A stretch of 64,000 bases of DNA from Cyclobacteriaceae bacterium (lineage in GTDB: Bacteria > Bacteroidota > Bacteroidia > Cytophagales > Cyclobacteriaceae), in assembly GCA_019694875.1 (NCBI GenBank), contig JAIBBC010000001.1, forward strand, positions 1,054,001-1,118,000. The letters run 5' to 3'. Positions 25,216 through 34,516 of this stretch are shown in pieces. A program made the translations under genes and the position numbers. The first letter of the stretch is position 1. Every line of letters starts with the position of its first letter. The notes under the pieces were generated by a model. The model did no database searches, had not been told where the DNA came from, and saw nothing but the letters and a program-made list of their open reading frames with translations.

Positions 25216-27561
25216 ATGAATGTTATGAGAGCAGCCGGGATTATCGTTATTATGTTATTGGCAACGCAACTCTTTGCTCAGGAGGTTGACCTTGTGCGAC
25301 TGGGGTATGCTTCGAATGATGTTACGGCCAAGCAAATCGGGATGACGGCCTCCGCGGATGGTAATCTGATCGCATTTGTATACAACGACAAGACCATCAA
25401 AATTTTTGATGTTAACGCCAATCGTTTTATTAAGAAATTTAAAGGCCCCTATACTACCCTGTTTGATGTTCAGTTGACACCGTCCCGCATCGCGTTGGTG
25501 GCTACAAATGAAGTTCAGGTTTGGGACTGGCGTGAAGAAAAACTTGTTCAAACACTCCCGCTGACTCATGCCGCAACCAAGACAGCTTTCTCCGGCAAGC
25601 ATGCCTTGCTCGCTGTCGGGCAGAAAGAAGGAAACGTAGCCGTCATTAATGTCGATAAAGCTGAAAAAGTCAACGAGATCGTTTACCCCACGCACCACGT
25701 CAGCGCCCTGGCCATTCATCCGAACGGCAAAAGTGTGGTTGTAGGTGTAATGACATTTCTAAAAAGTCTGAATCCGTTAAAGCAATTCGATATCGCTACA
25801 GGGCAAATGCTGGCTTTTTCGTCTGCGGGCATTTACAGTATGGCTGTTTACAATGAGAACGGCAGCGAACTTGTGACTTCCGGAATGAATGGTCTTGGCC
25901 TCAAAACCGTGATCAACGTGCTGAATGGAAATGATCTGTCGTTTAAGAGTCAGGTTGAAATGGATCTCATTATTTTAAACGCGTTGATACCGTACGGGGG
26001 CGTGTCGATCGACAATAAGCTTCTTTCCATTACGGGTTCACAATCATTCAATGTAAATGACCTTCAATCGGGCAACCGGGTTTTTACTACAATGTCCGAC
26101 AAGGTTAAGCTGCCAGCGTATGGACAATTGGGCGTGGGATCGTTCAATGTTTATCCGTTGTCGAAAACGAAACTCCTGTTCAACGGTTCTAAAAACAACA
26201 TCAACCAGATTTACGATGTTAAAACCAATTCAATTGTCGGCTACTTCTTTTCCGACAGCAATGATGACTTCGCGATTGTTTCGCGTGACGGCCGTGTAGA
26301 CGGTACACCCGAAGCGCTTGCCAAAGTTTACTGGACATCCCGCAACTCCAACAAAAAAACATCATTGGAGAGTACGTTTGAGAAAGGCTTTGCACCAAAG
26401 CTGCTGGTCGGAATAGTGAACGACAAGGCGGCCGTTCTGCAACAGGAGTTTAAGATTGAACAAGTCAAAGTTCCGGTGATCAGCCTGCAGGCTATCAATG
26501 GCAAAGCACCGGGTGCTTCTATGTCGACTCAGGCTCAACTTAAGAATGCCAAATTCGATGTGCTGGTAAAAGAGAACCCGCAGGAGATTGTTGAGGTGAA
26601 ATTGTTTCAGAATGCAAAACTGGTGAAAACAATTCCCGGCAACGGAACAACTAAATATTCATTTGACGCCACACTCAACACATCCTTTGGGGAAGATAAT
26701 TTTTTCTACATCACAGCAGCCAGCAAATCGGGGATTGAATCTGAAAAAGTAAAGTTTACAGTTTTGTATAAGGGAGCAACGGAAGATAAGCCGAAGCTCT
26801 ACCTCGTAACGATCGGGGTTAATACGTATAAGAATAATAAATACAATCTCAATTACGCTCAGGCGGATGCCGATGGTGTTGAGAAAGCTGTGAAGCAAAA
26901 TTCAGGGTCGTTGTTTAAAGAGATTGTCACATATAACATCCGGAATGATAAAGCGGTTAAACCTACCATTCTGGCAGCATTGGATGACATCAAAAAGAAA
27001 TCACTGCAACAGGATGTGCTGCTGGTTTATTATGCCGGACATGGCGTGATGACGGAAGGTACAAATGGAGAATTTTATATCGTTCCACACGATGTAACAC
27101 AGCTTTACGGAAAGGATGACGTATTGAAAGAAAAAGGTATTTCTGCTACATCGCTCAAGCAATATGCACAAGAGATTAACGCGCAAAAGCAGGTGTTCAT
27201 TCTGGATGCATGCCAGTCAGCCGGGGCGCTCGAAACAGTAGCGGTTCGGGGGGCGGCAGAGGAAAAAGCTATTGCCCAGCTTGCGCGAAGCACCGGTACA
27301 TTCTGGATTACCGCCACCGGCTCAAACCAGTTTGCAACGGAATTTGAAAAACTCGGCCATGGAATTTTTACGTACGCGTTGCTGGAGGGAATAAACGGTG
27401 GGGCAGATGCGAATGCCGATAAAAAGCTCACCGTTCGCGAACTCAGCACGTTTATCGAAAATAAAGTGCCCGAGCTGTCGGAGAAATATAAAGGCAGCGC
27501 CCAGTTTCCGTCAGCCTACTCGTTTGGGAACGATTTTCCGATCGTCACTTATAAAGAGTGA
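25216..27561 (+). CDS. Exported propeller-caspase protein (peptidase C14 family) 1
   Basis: This 781-residue protein has a signal peptide ending QLFAQ. A WD40-like beta-propeller (about 25-400; TASADGNLIAFVYNDKTIKIFDV) and an Ig-like beta-sandwich (about 440-525) follow, then a C-terminal caspase domain (about 530-770). The catalytic dyad is intact: H609 (YYAGHG) and C666 (LDACQSAG). Bacterial caspase homologues cut after specific residues, often basic, and are linked to stress responses; here the signal peptide places the enzyme in the periplasm or outside. It starts 27 bases after the aldo/keto reductase. A same-architecture paralogue lies at 34517-36532. Confidence 0.88.
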   Translation: MNVMRAAGIIVIMLLATQLFAQEVDLVRLGYASNDVTAKQIGMTASADGNLIAFVYNDKTIKIFDVNANRFIKKFKGPYTTLFDVQLTPSRIALVATNEVQVWDWREEKLVQTLPLTHAATKTAFSGKHALLAVGQKEGNVAVINVDKAEKVNEIVYPTHHVSALAIHPNGKSVVVGVMTFLKSLNPLKQFDIATGQMLAFSSAGIYSMAVYNENGSELVTSGMNGLGLKTVINVLNGNDLSFKSQVEMDLIILNALIPYGGVSIDNKLLSITGSQSFNVNDLQSGNRVFTTMSDKVKLPAYGQLGVGSFNVYPLSKTKLLFNGSKNNINQIYDVKTNSIVGYFFSDSNDDFAIVSRDGRVDGTPEALAKVYWTSRNSNKKTSLESTFEKGFAPKLLVGIVNDKAAVLQQEFKIEQVKVPVISLQAINGKAPGASMSTQAQLKNAKFDVLVKENPQEIVEVKLFQNAKLVKTIPGNGTTKYSFDATLNTSFGEDNFFYITAASKSGIESEKVKFTVLYKGATEDKPKLYLVTIGVNTYKNNKYNLNYAQADADGVEKAVKQNSGSLFKEIVTYNIRNDKAVKPTILAALDDIKKKSLQQDVLLVYYAGHGVMTEGTNGEFYIVPHDVTQLYGKDDVLKEKGISATSLKQYAQEINAQKQVFILDACQSAGALETVAVRGAAEEKAIAQLARSTGTFWITATGSNQFATEFEKLGHGIFTYALLEGINGGADANADKKLTVRELSTFIENKVPELSEKYKGSAQFPSAYSFGNDFPIVTYKE

Positions 27562-27634
27562 AAATTTTCAGCGATTATTTTCTTTTCTGCGGTAACATTC
27601 CTTCCTTCAATTTTGTATTCATCCTAAACAATTC

Positions 27635-30484
27635 ATGGCGAAGGGTTCAGAAGCGAAAAAGATAGTCGACAGTACAGGCCACGAATACATCGAAATTATC
27701 GGTGCCCGCGAGCACAACCTCAAAAACGTAAGCATTTCGTTTCCGCGTAACAAGCTGGTGGTACTCACCGGCATCAGCGGAAGCGGCAAATCATCCCTGG
27801 CGTTCGATACTATTTATGCCGAAGGTCAGAGACGGTACATGGAGAGCTTTTCGGCTTACGCCCGAAGCTTTATTGGTAACCTGGAACGGCCCGATGTTGA
27901 CAAGATCAACGGGCTTAGCCCGGTAATTTCCATCGAACAAAAAACCACGTCCCGGAATCCACGCTCAACCGTGGGGACTGTTACAGAGATTTATGACTTC
28001 ATGCGTCTGCTGTTTGCCCGTGCGGGCGAAGCATATTCTTACCTCAGTGGCGAGAAAATGATCCGGCAGTCGGAGGACCAGATTCTTGATGCTATACTCA
28101 ATAATTTCAACGGTAAAAAACTGGTGCTTCTCGCACCAATTGTGCGGGGACGTAAAGGCCACTACCGCGAATTGTTCCAGCAAATCAGAAAACAGGGCTA
28201 TACGAAAGTTCGCGTAGATGAAGAGGTGCTTGACATTACGGCCAAAATGCAGGTGGATCGTTATAAGATTCACGACATCGAAGTGGTGATCGACCGGATC
28301 GTAGCCGACAAAAAAGATCGTGCGCGCATCGGTCAATCAATCAATAAAGGACTGAAAGAAGGCAAAGGCGTTATAATGCTGTTGGAAGAGAACGGAAAGG
28401 TGCATCATTTCTCGAAGTTCCTGATGGATCCAAAAACCGGGTTGTCGTATGATGAGCCTGCGCCAAACCTGTTTTCATTTAACTCTCCATACGGTGCCTG
28501 CCCCACATGTAACGGTCTTGGCCAGATTGAAGAGATAACCGAAGAGTCTGTAATCCCGGATAAAAATCTCAGCATCAGCCGCGGTGGAATTTTACCGCTT
28601 GGCGAATACCGCGACATCTGGATTTTCAAAAAAGTGGAAGCAATCCTTAAGCGATACAAGCTGACGCTGAGCACACCGATCAAAGACATTCCGAAAGAGG
28701 TAATAAAAATTTTGCTGTATGGCGATGATGTTCCGGTAGCTGTTGCATCGGTGAAGTATCCGGGCACGGATTGGAATACGAAGTTCGAGGGCATCGTGAA
28801 CTTCCTGGAGAAGCAGCGCGATGAAGGTTCGGAAGCGATCAAAAAATGGGTTGAAGACTTTTTGATGGTGAAAACCTGCCCGGAATGCAACGGTGCGCGT
28901 CTGCGGAAAGAATCGTTGCACTTTAAAATTCACGATAAGAATATTGCTGAGTTGGCGTTGATGGATATTCAGCAATTGAGCACGTGGTTTACCGGCATCG
29001 AAAATAAGATTAACGAGAAACAAAGAATTATCGCTGCGGAAGTATTGAAAGAGATTCGTAAGCGTATTGGTTTCCTGCTGGATGTTGGTCTTGATTATTT
29101 AAATCTGAATCGTTCGTTGAGAACCTTAAGCGGGGGAGAGGCACAGCGTATCCGGCTGGCTACTCAAATCGGTACGCAGTTGGTAGGTGTGCTTTATATA
29201 CTGGACGAACCAAGCATTGGCCTCCATGCACGCGACAACGTCAAGCTGATCAAAGCACTGAAAGATCTGCGTGATTTGGGCAATTCGGTGATTGTTGTTG
29301 AGCACGACAAAGACATGATGCTCGAAGCTGATTATGTTATTGATGTTGGCCCCGGTGCCGGACGTCATGGCGGACAGATTGTTGCGCAAGGTGATCCGAA
29401 GAGCTTTTTAAAAGGAAGTGGCGCTACATCAAAATACCTGAGCGGTAAACTTGGCATTTCGTATCTGAAAGAAAGACGTAAAGGCACAGGAAATAAGATT
29501 CAACTCAGCGGAGCAAATGGTAACAATCTTAAAAATGTCGATCTCACAATTCCACTCGGAACATTCATGTGTATTACCGGAGTATCGGGCAGCGGTAAAT
29601 CAACATTAATTCATGAAACGTTATTTCCGATCCTGAACAGATATTTCTTCAATTCAAGAACAGAGCCACTCGAACATAAGAAAATTGACGGTCTTGAACA
29701 CATCGATAAAGTAATTGAAGTCGATCAGTCGCCTATCGGCAGAACACCCCGATCGAATCCTGCAACCTACACAGGCGTGTTTACCGACATCCGCGATTTG
29801 TTTGCCCAGATGCCCGAAGCGAAGATCCGTGGTTATAAAACTGGCCGATTCTCATTTAACGTAAAAGGCGGCCGTTGTGAAACCTGCGAGGGTGCCGGTT
29901 TAAGATTGATTGAAATGGAATTTCTTCCGGATGTGTATGTGCCGTGCGAAACCTGTAAAGGCAAGCGATACAACCGTGAAACACTCGAAGTTCGCTTTAA
30001 AGGAAAATCGATCTCGGATGTGCTGGACATGACTGTTGAAGAGGCCGTGACGTTTTTCGAAAATCAACCGAAAGTGTTGCGGAAAATTCAAACCCTCAGC
30101 GAAGTGGGCTTGGGCTACATCTCGTTGGGTCAGCATGCAACAACACTGTCAGGCGGAGAGGCGCAGCGCGTAAAGCTTGCAACCGAACTGTCGAAACGCG
30201 ATACCGGAAAAACACTCTATATATTAGATGAGCCGACAACCGGTTTGCACTTTCAGGACATTGCTCATTTACTTGACGTACTACAAAAACTTGTCGATAA
30301 AGGAAACACGGTTTTGGTTATTGAGCACAATCTGGATGTGATAAAATCGGCCGATTATATTGTCGATCTCGGGCCGGAAGGCGGAGCGAAAGGCGGAAAA
30401 ATTATCGCTAAGGGAACACCTGAAGAAGTTGCCAAAAATCCTGCGAGCTTTACCGGCAAATTCCTGAAAGCGGAATTAAATTAA
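27635..30484 (+). CDS. uvrA: Excinuclease ABC subunit A
   Basis: This 949-residue protein is the damage-sensing ATPase of nucleotide excision repair. It has two ABC modules with Walker A GISGSGKS (46-53) and GVSGSGKS. Signature motifs [12 protein letters not shown] and [12 protein letters not shown] are present, as are UvrA zinc-finger cysteines ([16 protein letters not shown] and [16 protein letters not shown]). Full length and all hallmark motifs are present. uvrC lies about 16 kb away in this window. A CAATTTTG near-match to the -7 element occurs about 20 bases upstream. The next small gene begins one base after the stop. Confidence 0.98.
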   Translation: MAKGSEAKKIVDSTGHEYIEIIGAREHNLKNVSISFPRNKLVVLTGISGSGKSSLAFDTIYAEGQRRYMESFSAYARSFIGNLERPDVDKINGLSPVISIEQKTTSRNPRSTVGTVTEIYDFMRLLFARAGEAYSYLSGEKMIRQSEDQILDAILNNFNGKKLVLLAPIVRGRKGHYRELFQQIRKQGYTKVRVDEEVLDITAKMQVDRYKIHDIEVVIDRIVADKKDRARIGQSINKGLKEGKGVIMLLEENGKVHHFSKFLMDPKTGLSYDEPAPNLFSFNSPYGACPTCNGLGQIEEITEESVIPDKNLSISRGGILPLGEYRDIWIFKKVEAILKRYKLTLSTPIKDIPKEVIKILLYGDDVPVAVASVKYPGTDWNTKFEGIVNFLEKQRDEGSEAIKKWVEDFLMVKTCPECNGARLRKESLHFKIHDKNIAELALMDIQQLSTWFTGIENKINEKQRIIAAEVLKEIRKRIGFLLDVGLDYLNLNRSLRTLSGGEAQRIRLATQIGTQLVGVLYILDEPSIGLHARDNVKLIKALKDLRDLGNSVIVVEHDKDMMLEADYVIDVGPGAGRHGGQIVAQGDPKSFLKGSGATSKYLSGKLGISYLKERRKGTGNKIQLSGANGNNLKNVDLTIPLGTFMCITGVSGSGKSTLIHETLFPILNRYFFNSRTEPLEHKKIDGLEHIDKVIEVDQSPIGRTPRSNPATYTGVFTDIRDLFAQMPEAKIRGYKTGRFSFNVKGGRCETCEGAGLRLIEMEFLPDVYVPCETCKGKRYNRETLEVRFKGKSISDVLDMTVEEAVTFFENQPKVLRKIQTLSEVGLGYISLGQHATTLSGGEAQRVKLATELSKRDTGKTLYILDEPTTGLHFQDIAHLLDVLQKLVDKGNTVLVIEHNLDVIKSADYIVDLGPEGGAKGGKIIAKGTPEEVAKNPASFTGKFLKAELN

Positions 30485-30485
30485 C

Positions 30486-30734
30486 ATGAACGCAACGCAA
30501 CGACAGTATTTATTCGGGTTGATTTTCTTTGCTGTAGGTGTTTACTACATCACTCATGCCTCGTGGATTGAATCATCGTTGTATATCGTGGCCGGCCTGG
30601 CATTTGTATTCAATGGCCTTACAGTTGAGCCACGACTGGAGCGATTTAAAAAACCATTAGCAATAGTTTCGTGGTTGCTGATTATCGGTGCCGGCCTTTT
30701 GTTGCTTTACTTGGTACAGTTCCAGTGGTTTTAA
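30486..30734 (+). CDS. Small two-helix membrane protein
   Basis: This 82-residue protein has two or three hydrophobic segments (YLFGLIFFAVGVYYIT, SLYIVAGLAFVFNGL, WLLIIGAGLLLLYLVQF). No family was recognised. It begins one base after the uvrA stop, so it is very likely translated from the uvrA mRNA. A role in repair cannot be inferred from position alone. The short length and compact helices suggest a small inner-membrane protein. Confidence 0.7.
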   Translation: MNATQRQYLFGLIFFAVGVYYITHASWIESSLYIVAGLAFVFNGLTVEPRLERFKKPLAIVSWLLIIGAGLLLLYLVQFQWF

Positions 30735-30752
30735 CCCACTCATGTAACTGCG

Positions 30753-30784
30753 TTGTCGTGCAGTTTTTGAATTTTTTACCTTTA
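30753..30784 (+). promoter_or_regulatory. Possible promoter for the LytS-type kinase
   Basis: TTG (30753-30755), 21 bases, TACCTTTA (30777-30784, seven of eight to TAnnTTTG). The ATG is at 30795, giving a very short leader. Confidence 0.38.
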
Positions 30785-30794
30785 CCATTCGGAA

Positions 30795-31841
30795 ATGGTT
30801 AATAATAAAAAGCGACTCTACTGGACTCTTCAAATCACAGGCTGGACAACCTATGTCTTGCTGCAGATTGTTTGGTATAGCTTTAGTAACGTAAATGGAA
30901 TTCCGTTACGGAGAATCACATTCTTCATTTTCGAAGGACTCATTTGCCTGGGCGTAACACACACCTTCCGGTACTACGTTAATCAATGGAAATGGCTAAG
31001 CCTGAGCGTGCCGAAAATGATGACGCGCGTGCTGCCTACCATTTTTGTGCTGGGGTTCGTGATTTACTTTCTACGTGTGCCGTTGAGTATCCTGCTAAAT
31101 GTGGTAAACGTTCAGCGCTTGGCACTCGATCCGCGCCAGATTCTGTTGGGCGAATCATTTTTCTTTTTCATGCTGTTTCTATGGTCGTTATTTTATTTCA
31201 CGTATCACTACATCGCTCGCTATAATAAGTCATTGAAGTACGAAGCTTCAATGATTGAGATCGAACTCAACAACCTTAAGAACCAGTTAAACCCGCATTT
31301 TATTTTTAACGCACTTAACAGCATTCGGGCGTTAGTGGATGAGAATCCAGACAAATCGAAACAGGCGATTAATCATTTGTCCAACATCCTTCGAAACTCA
31401 CTGACCTTTGAGAAGAAAGGATTGACAAAATTTGATGACGAGCTGAAAATTGTAAAGGATTACCTCAGTCTGGAGAGCATTCGTTTTGAAGAGCGATTGA
31501 AAACCGAACTCGACATTCATTCCGAATCTTCGCGCTTTCTGGTGCCGCCTTTTATGATTCAAACACTTGTTGAAAACGGCATCAAACATGGTATTTCGAA
31601 GCTTACGCAAGGCGGAACCATTCACTTGAAAACCCTGGTGGAAAAAAACCGTTTGAAAATACAAATCCGCAACAGCGGGCATTTGCTGAATGGAGCACGT
31701 AAAGGGAAATTCGGTGGGATGGGAATAAAAAATACGATGCAGCGTTTAAAACTTTTATATGGTGACGAAGCATCTTTTAAGATCATTAATGAGAACAACA
31801 ATTTTGTATTAACCGAAATCATAATTCCGCAATCACTATAA
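30795..31841 (+). CDS. LytS/YehU-type sensor histidine kinase
   Basis: This 348-residue inner-membrane kinase has four hydrophobic helices in the first 150 residues and no large periplasmic sensor. A His-kinase domain of the LytS/YehU type follows, with phospho-acceptor H168 (LNPHFIFNALNSI), then an ATPase domain with N-box VENGIKHG and a glycine-rich GGMGIKNT. It pairs with the LytTR regulator 15 bases downstream. The signal is not evident; the helices may sense the membrane. The layout matches the common Bacteroidota kinase-LytTR pairs. Confidence 0.93.
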   Translation: MVNNKKRLYWTLQITGWTTYVLLQIVWYSFSNVNGIPLRRITFFIFEGLICLGVTHTFRYYVNQWKWLSLSVPKMMTRVLPTIFVLGFVIYFLRVPLSILLNVVNVQRLALDPRQILLGESFFFFMLFLWSLFYFTYHYIARYNKSLKYEASMIEIELNNLKNQLNPHFIFNALNSIRALVDENPDKSKQAINHLSNILRNSLTFEKKGLTKFDDELKIVKDYLSLESIRFEERLKTELDIHSESSRFLVPPFMIQTLVENGIKHGISKLTQGGTIHLKTLVEKNRLKIQIRNSGHLLNGARKGKFGGMGIKNTMQRLKLLYGDEASFKIINENNNFVLTEIIIPQSL

Positions 31842-31856
31842 CTATCTACCCAAAGG

Positions 31857-32579
31857 ATGAAAGCATTAATAATTGACGATGAACGCCTGGCTCGCAAGGA
31901 ACTGATGAAACTTCTGGAAGAACATCCTTCAATCGAAGTGGTGGGAGAAGCCATGAATGCCGAAGAAGCAATAAACATGGTGAATGACCTGAGTCCCGAT
32001 CTTTTGTTCCTTGACATTCAAATGCCCGGAAAAACAGGCTTTCAGTTACTCGAAGAGCTTGATGCCGTTCCTTTTGTTGTGTTTACAACTGCCTACGATG
32101 AGTTTGCATTGAAGGCATTTGAAGTGAATGCGCTTGATTACTTACTGAAACCCATTCAGGCCGATCGTCTTTCGGAGACGGTAAGCAAAATTCTCGATAA
32201 GGAAAAAAGCCGTTCTGCTGCGGTTCGCAATGCCGATAAGAAGCTTGGTCTGAGCGACCAGGTTTTTGTAAAAGACGGTGATCGCTGCTGGTTTGTGAGC
32301 CTGAACAACGTGCGGATGTTTGAATCAGACGGTAACTATATCAAAGTCTATTTTGATGGCAACCGGCCCATGATTCATAAATCACTGAATGCGTTAGACG
32401 AAAAGCTTGATGAAAGGGCTTTCTTCCGCGCAAGCCGGAAACACATCATCAACCTCAGCTGGGTTGAAGGGATTGAGCAATGGTTCAACGGAGGCTTAAT
32501 GGTTAAACTGAAAGGCGGTGAAAAAGTTGAAGTTAGCCGCAGACAAGCCGCTAAGTTTAAGGATATGATGAGCCTTTAA
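31857..32579 (+). CDS. LytTR-family response regulator
   Basis: This 240-residue regulator has a receiver domain (about 1-120) with the acidic pair DDE near the start, phospho-acceptor D53 (FLDIQMPG), switch Thr (FTTAYDE) and Lys (YLLKPI). The LytTR DNA-binding domain follows (about 135-240; FESDGNYIKVYFDG, FFRASRKHIINL). It is probably activated by the kinase upstream to switch on target genes. Its targets are unknown; LytTR sites are direct repeats, and I saw no convincing pair upstream of nearby genes. It ends one base from the convergent T9SS cargo gene. Confidence 0.94.
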   Translation: MKALIIDDERLARKELMKLLEEHPSIEVVGEAMNAEEAINMVNDLSPDLLFLDIQMPGKTGFQLLEELDAVPFVVFTTAYDEFALKAFEVNALDYLLKPIQADRLSETVSKILDKEKSRSAAVRNADKKLGLSDQVFVKDGDRCWFVSLNNVRMFESDGNYIKVYFDGNRPMIHKSLNALDEKLDERAFFRASRKHIINLSWVEGIEQWFNGGLMVKLKGGEKVEVSRRQAAKFKDMMSL

Positions 32580-32580
32580 C

Positions 32581-33825
32581 TTAATCCATCTTAATAAATT
32601 TCATCGTTTTATGTTTACCCTTCGATGTCTTAACCTGCATAATATACACCCCTGGTTTAAGACTTGAGATATCATACTCAAAACCCTCACCGTTACGAAC
32701 AAGTTTGATAGACTTCAGTGATCCAGTGTCAGAACTATAAAGTGCCGCGGCAGGTGGTTCCTCATCGCAAGGCGCTTTAAGGTATACCACGTTCATGGCT
32801 TTAGCATTTGGCATATACGAAACAGGGATTTCCGGATCACAGTCACCCGGATCAGGTTGTGGGTCACCGGGATTCCCTGGGCTTCCGGGTCCTCCAGTAT
32901 TGGGCAATACCCACCACCAATTCCTTGTGTAAGTATTTTGGCAAGGCGTTGTATAGGTTAGCGTGGCCAAGCCCGTTAGACCGCGAGAATTGAAGGATAC
33001 TTCCGGCAAATTTTTATTTCCATTAGCAGGGAAATACCAGGCAGGATCAAGTGTCCATTGATAGCTTGGAAAATTTGTTGGCGAGGCACTCAGTTTGACA
33101 TCGTTGTATGGGAAATTTGTTTCTGTAATGTTAACCTGATGATCAATCTTGATCGTTTTCGAGGAATAGTTGCTTTGCCCGCATGAAGCACTAACGCCCT
33201 TTACCTTTATTGTAAATGCTGAAAGCGGAATAGGTTTGCAAGTTGTATCTGAACAGGGTTGGATAGAAACGAGCATTCCCTGATTCGCGACAACGGGGCC
33301 TATAACGCCATTAACCCTCCATCCAGCGGGAACCTCCCAAGTGTAAGATGTTGCGTTGGGCAGGGAGCCAATTGAAAATAAGGCCGTTGAACCAGGACAA
33401 ATAACATCTCCATTAATTATTGTCGGATCAGGGATTCCAACAAAGATGTCCCGCGTTTTTTGGGTGTTAAGTGGCGCGACTGAGTAGGGTGTGTGGAGAT
33501 AGTAATTAAGTGTAACGCGTATTTTTGTGAGGCCTAATGAAAGACCCGAAACGTTGATTTTGGCTGAGCCTGTCGGGGCAATAGGTACAAATGTTGACGA
33601 GAAAAGTGTTTTAACAACAATGCCATTTTGAATAAACTCCCATTTTACACTTTTTACTTCATCGAATGTGGTAAGTGTGTTAGTGAAGTTTAATGCATAA
33701 TTGACGGTGTAAGTGGTGGTGCTCTGGGGGCAAACGGGACTATTTCCTTCAATCGAGTTTATTTCGGCTGCAAACGCGTTAATTAAACCTGCGATCATAA
33801 GGGTACAAGTCGCTAAATTTCTCAT
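32581..33825 (-). CDS. T9SS-exported Ig/PKD-like protein with type A sorting domain
   Basis: I chose the ATG at 33825 (414 residues), where a signal peptide ending NAFA begins; an earlier in-frame Met at 33882 is less likely. PKD/Ig-like beta-domains follow (CPQSTTTYTVNY; ICPGSTALFSIGSL), with several paired cysteines. A short Gly/Pro/Asp-rich linker (GGPGSPGNPGDPQPDPGD) leads to a C-terminal type A sorting domain (YDISSLKPGVYIMQVKTSKG, ending KFIKMD). This C-terminus is the substrate of the type IX machinery encoded at 40.8-46.5 kb. No enzyme motif is visible, so a surface adhesin-like role is inferred. Confidence 0.85.
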   Translation of the reverse strand: MRNLATCTLMIAGLINAFAAEINSIEGNSPVCPQSTTTYTVNYALNFTNTLTTFDEVKSVKWEFIQNGIVVKTLFSSTFVPIAPTGSAKINVSGLSLGLTKIRVTLNYYLHTPYSVAPLNTQKTRDIFVGIPDPTIINGDVICPGSTALFSIGSLPNATSYTWEVPAGWRVNGVIGPVVANQGMLVSIQPCSDTTCKPIPLSAFTIKVKGVSASCGQSNYSSKTIKIDHQVNITETNFPYNDVKLSASPTNFPSYQWTLDPAWYFPANGNKNLPEVSFNSRGLTGLATLTYTTPCQNTYTRNWWWVLPNTGGPGSPGNPGDPQPDPGDCDPEIPVSYMPNAKAMNVVYLKAPCDEEPPAAALYSSDTGSLKSIKLVRNGEGFEYDISSLKPGVYIMQVKTSKGKHKTMKFIKMD

Positions 33826-33907
33826 GCTAAAACAGATTATGTACTCAAGATAAAATTTTTTTCTAAACGCAATTGAGCGCAAAGCATAAAATACCCAATA
33901 CCACGTA

Positions 33908-33938
33908 TTGACATATATTAATTTCTTTATATTCTTTG
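33908..33938 (+). promoter_or_regulatory. Possible promoter for the small barrel protein
   Basis: TTG at 33908-33910 is followed by an ATTCTTTG element (33931-33938) at 20-base spacing, close to TAnnTTTG. It lies 25 bases before the ATG at 33963. Confidence 0.35.
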
Positions 33939-33962
33939 CGGCTTAAACAACTATTATCCCCT

Positions 33963-34448
33963 ATGAAAAAATTGATACTTTTTGCTTTTGTTCTGTTTGC
34001 AGGCACAACAGCTTTTGCACAGATTGAAAAAGGCGACAAAAACATTTCCTTCAACGCCTTATACATGGGTACAGAAGGCTTTGGAATGGGAACCATCTCG
34101 GGAAAATTTGGATATTATTTCACGCAAAACATTGAAGCTGGTATTACCCCCTCTATTTCGATAACAAAATTTGGGGATCAGTCAGACACATCTCCGGCAA
34201 TTGGTTTCTATGGAACTTATAACTGGCTTACGCAAGATGCAAAGTTGCTTCCTTATGCAGGTGCGGCTATTAGCTTTACAGAAATTGCAGATGAAATGAA
34301 AACTGGATTAGGTCTTTACGGGGGCTCAAAATATTTTGTGACTGAAGCTGTTAACATTGACGGGGGCTTGCAACTTTTGTTTATCGATGGAAACTCTGCT
34401 TTCCTTATTCAGGTGGGCGTAGGTTTCTTGTTAGGGAAAGCCAACTAA
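33963..34448 (+). CDS. Small outer-membrane beta-barrel protein
   Basis: I chose the ATG at 33963 (161 residues), as it starts the signal peptide ending TAFAQ; an earlier Met at 33936 is in the promoter region. The mature part consists of alternating hydrophobic beta-strands with aromatic girdle residues (GTISGKFGYYFTQNIEAGITPSISI; IGFYGTYNWLTQDAKLLPYAGAAI), typical of an OmpW/OmpX-like eight-strand barrel. The partner and function are unknown. It is followed by a terminator. Confidence 0.75.
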   Translation: MKKLILFAFVLFAGTTAFAQIEKGDKNISFNALYMGTEGFGMGTISGKFGYYFTQNIEAGITPSISITKFGDQSDTSPAIGFYGTYNWLTQDAKLLPYAGAAISFTEIADEMKTGLGLYGGSKYFVTEAVNIDGGLQLLFIDGNSAFLIQVGVGFLLGKAN

Positions 34449-34471
34449 CATTTTGGAATAATTTATAGATA

Positions 34472-34500
34472 GGAGGGTGTGTTTTGCATCCTCTTTTTTA
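34472..34500 (+). terminator. Intrinsic terminator after the barrel gene
   Basis: An 8-base-pair stem, ggagggtg with catcctct (two G-U pairs), a 7-base loop, then a T-run. It ends 17 bases before the start codon of the second propeller-caspase gene. Confidence 0.6.
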
Positions 34501-34516
34501 TTTAACCCTTCATCGT

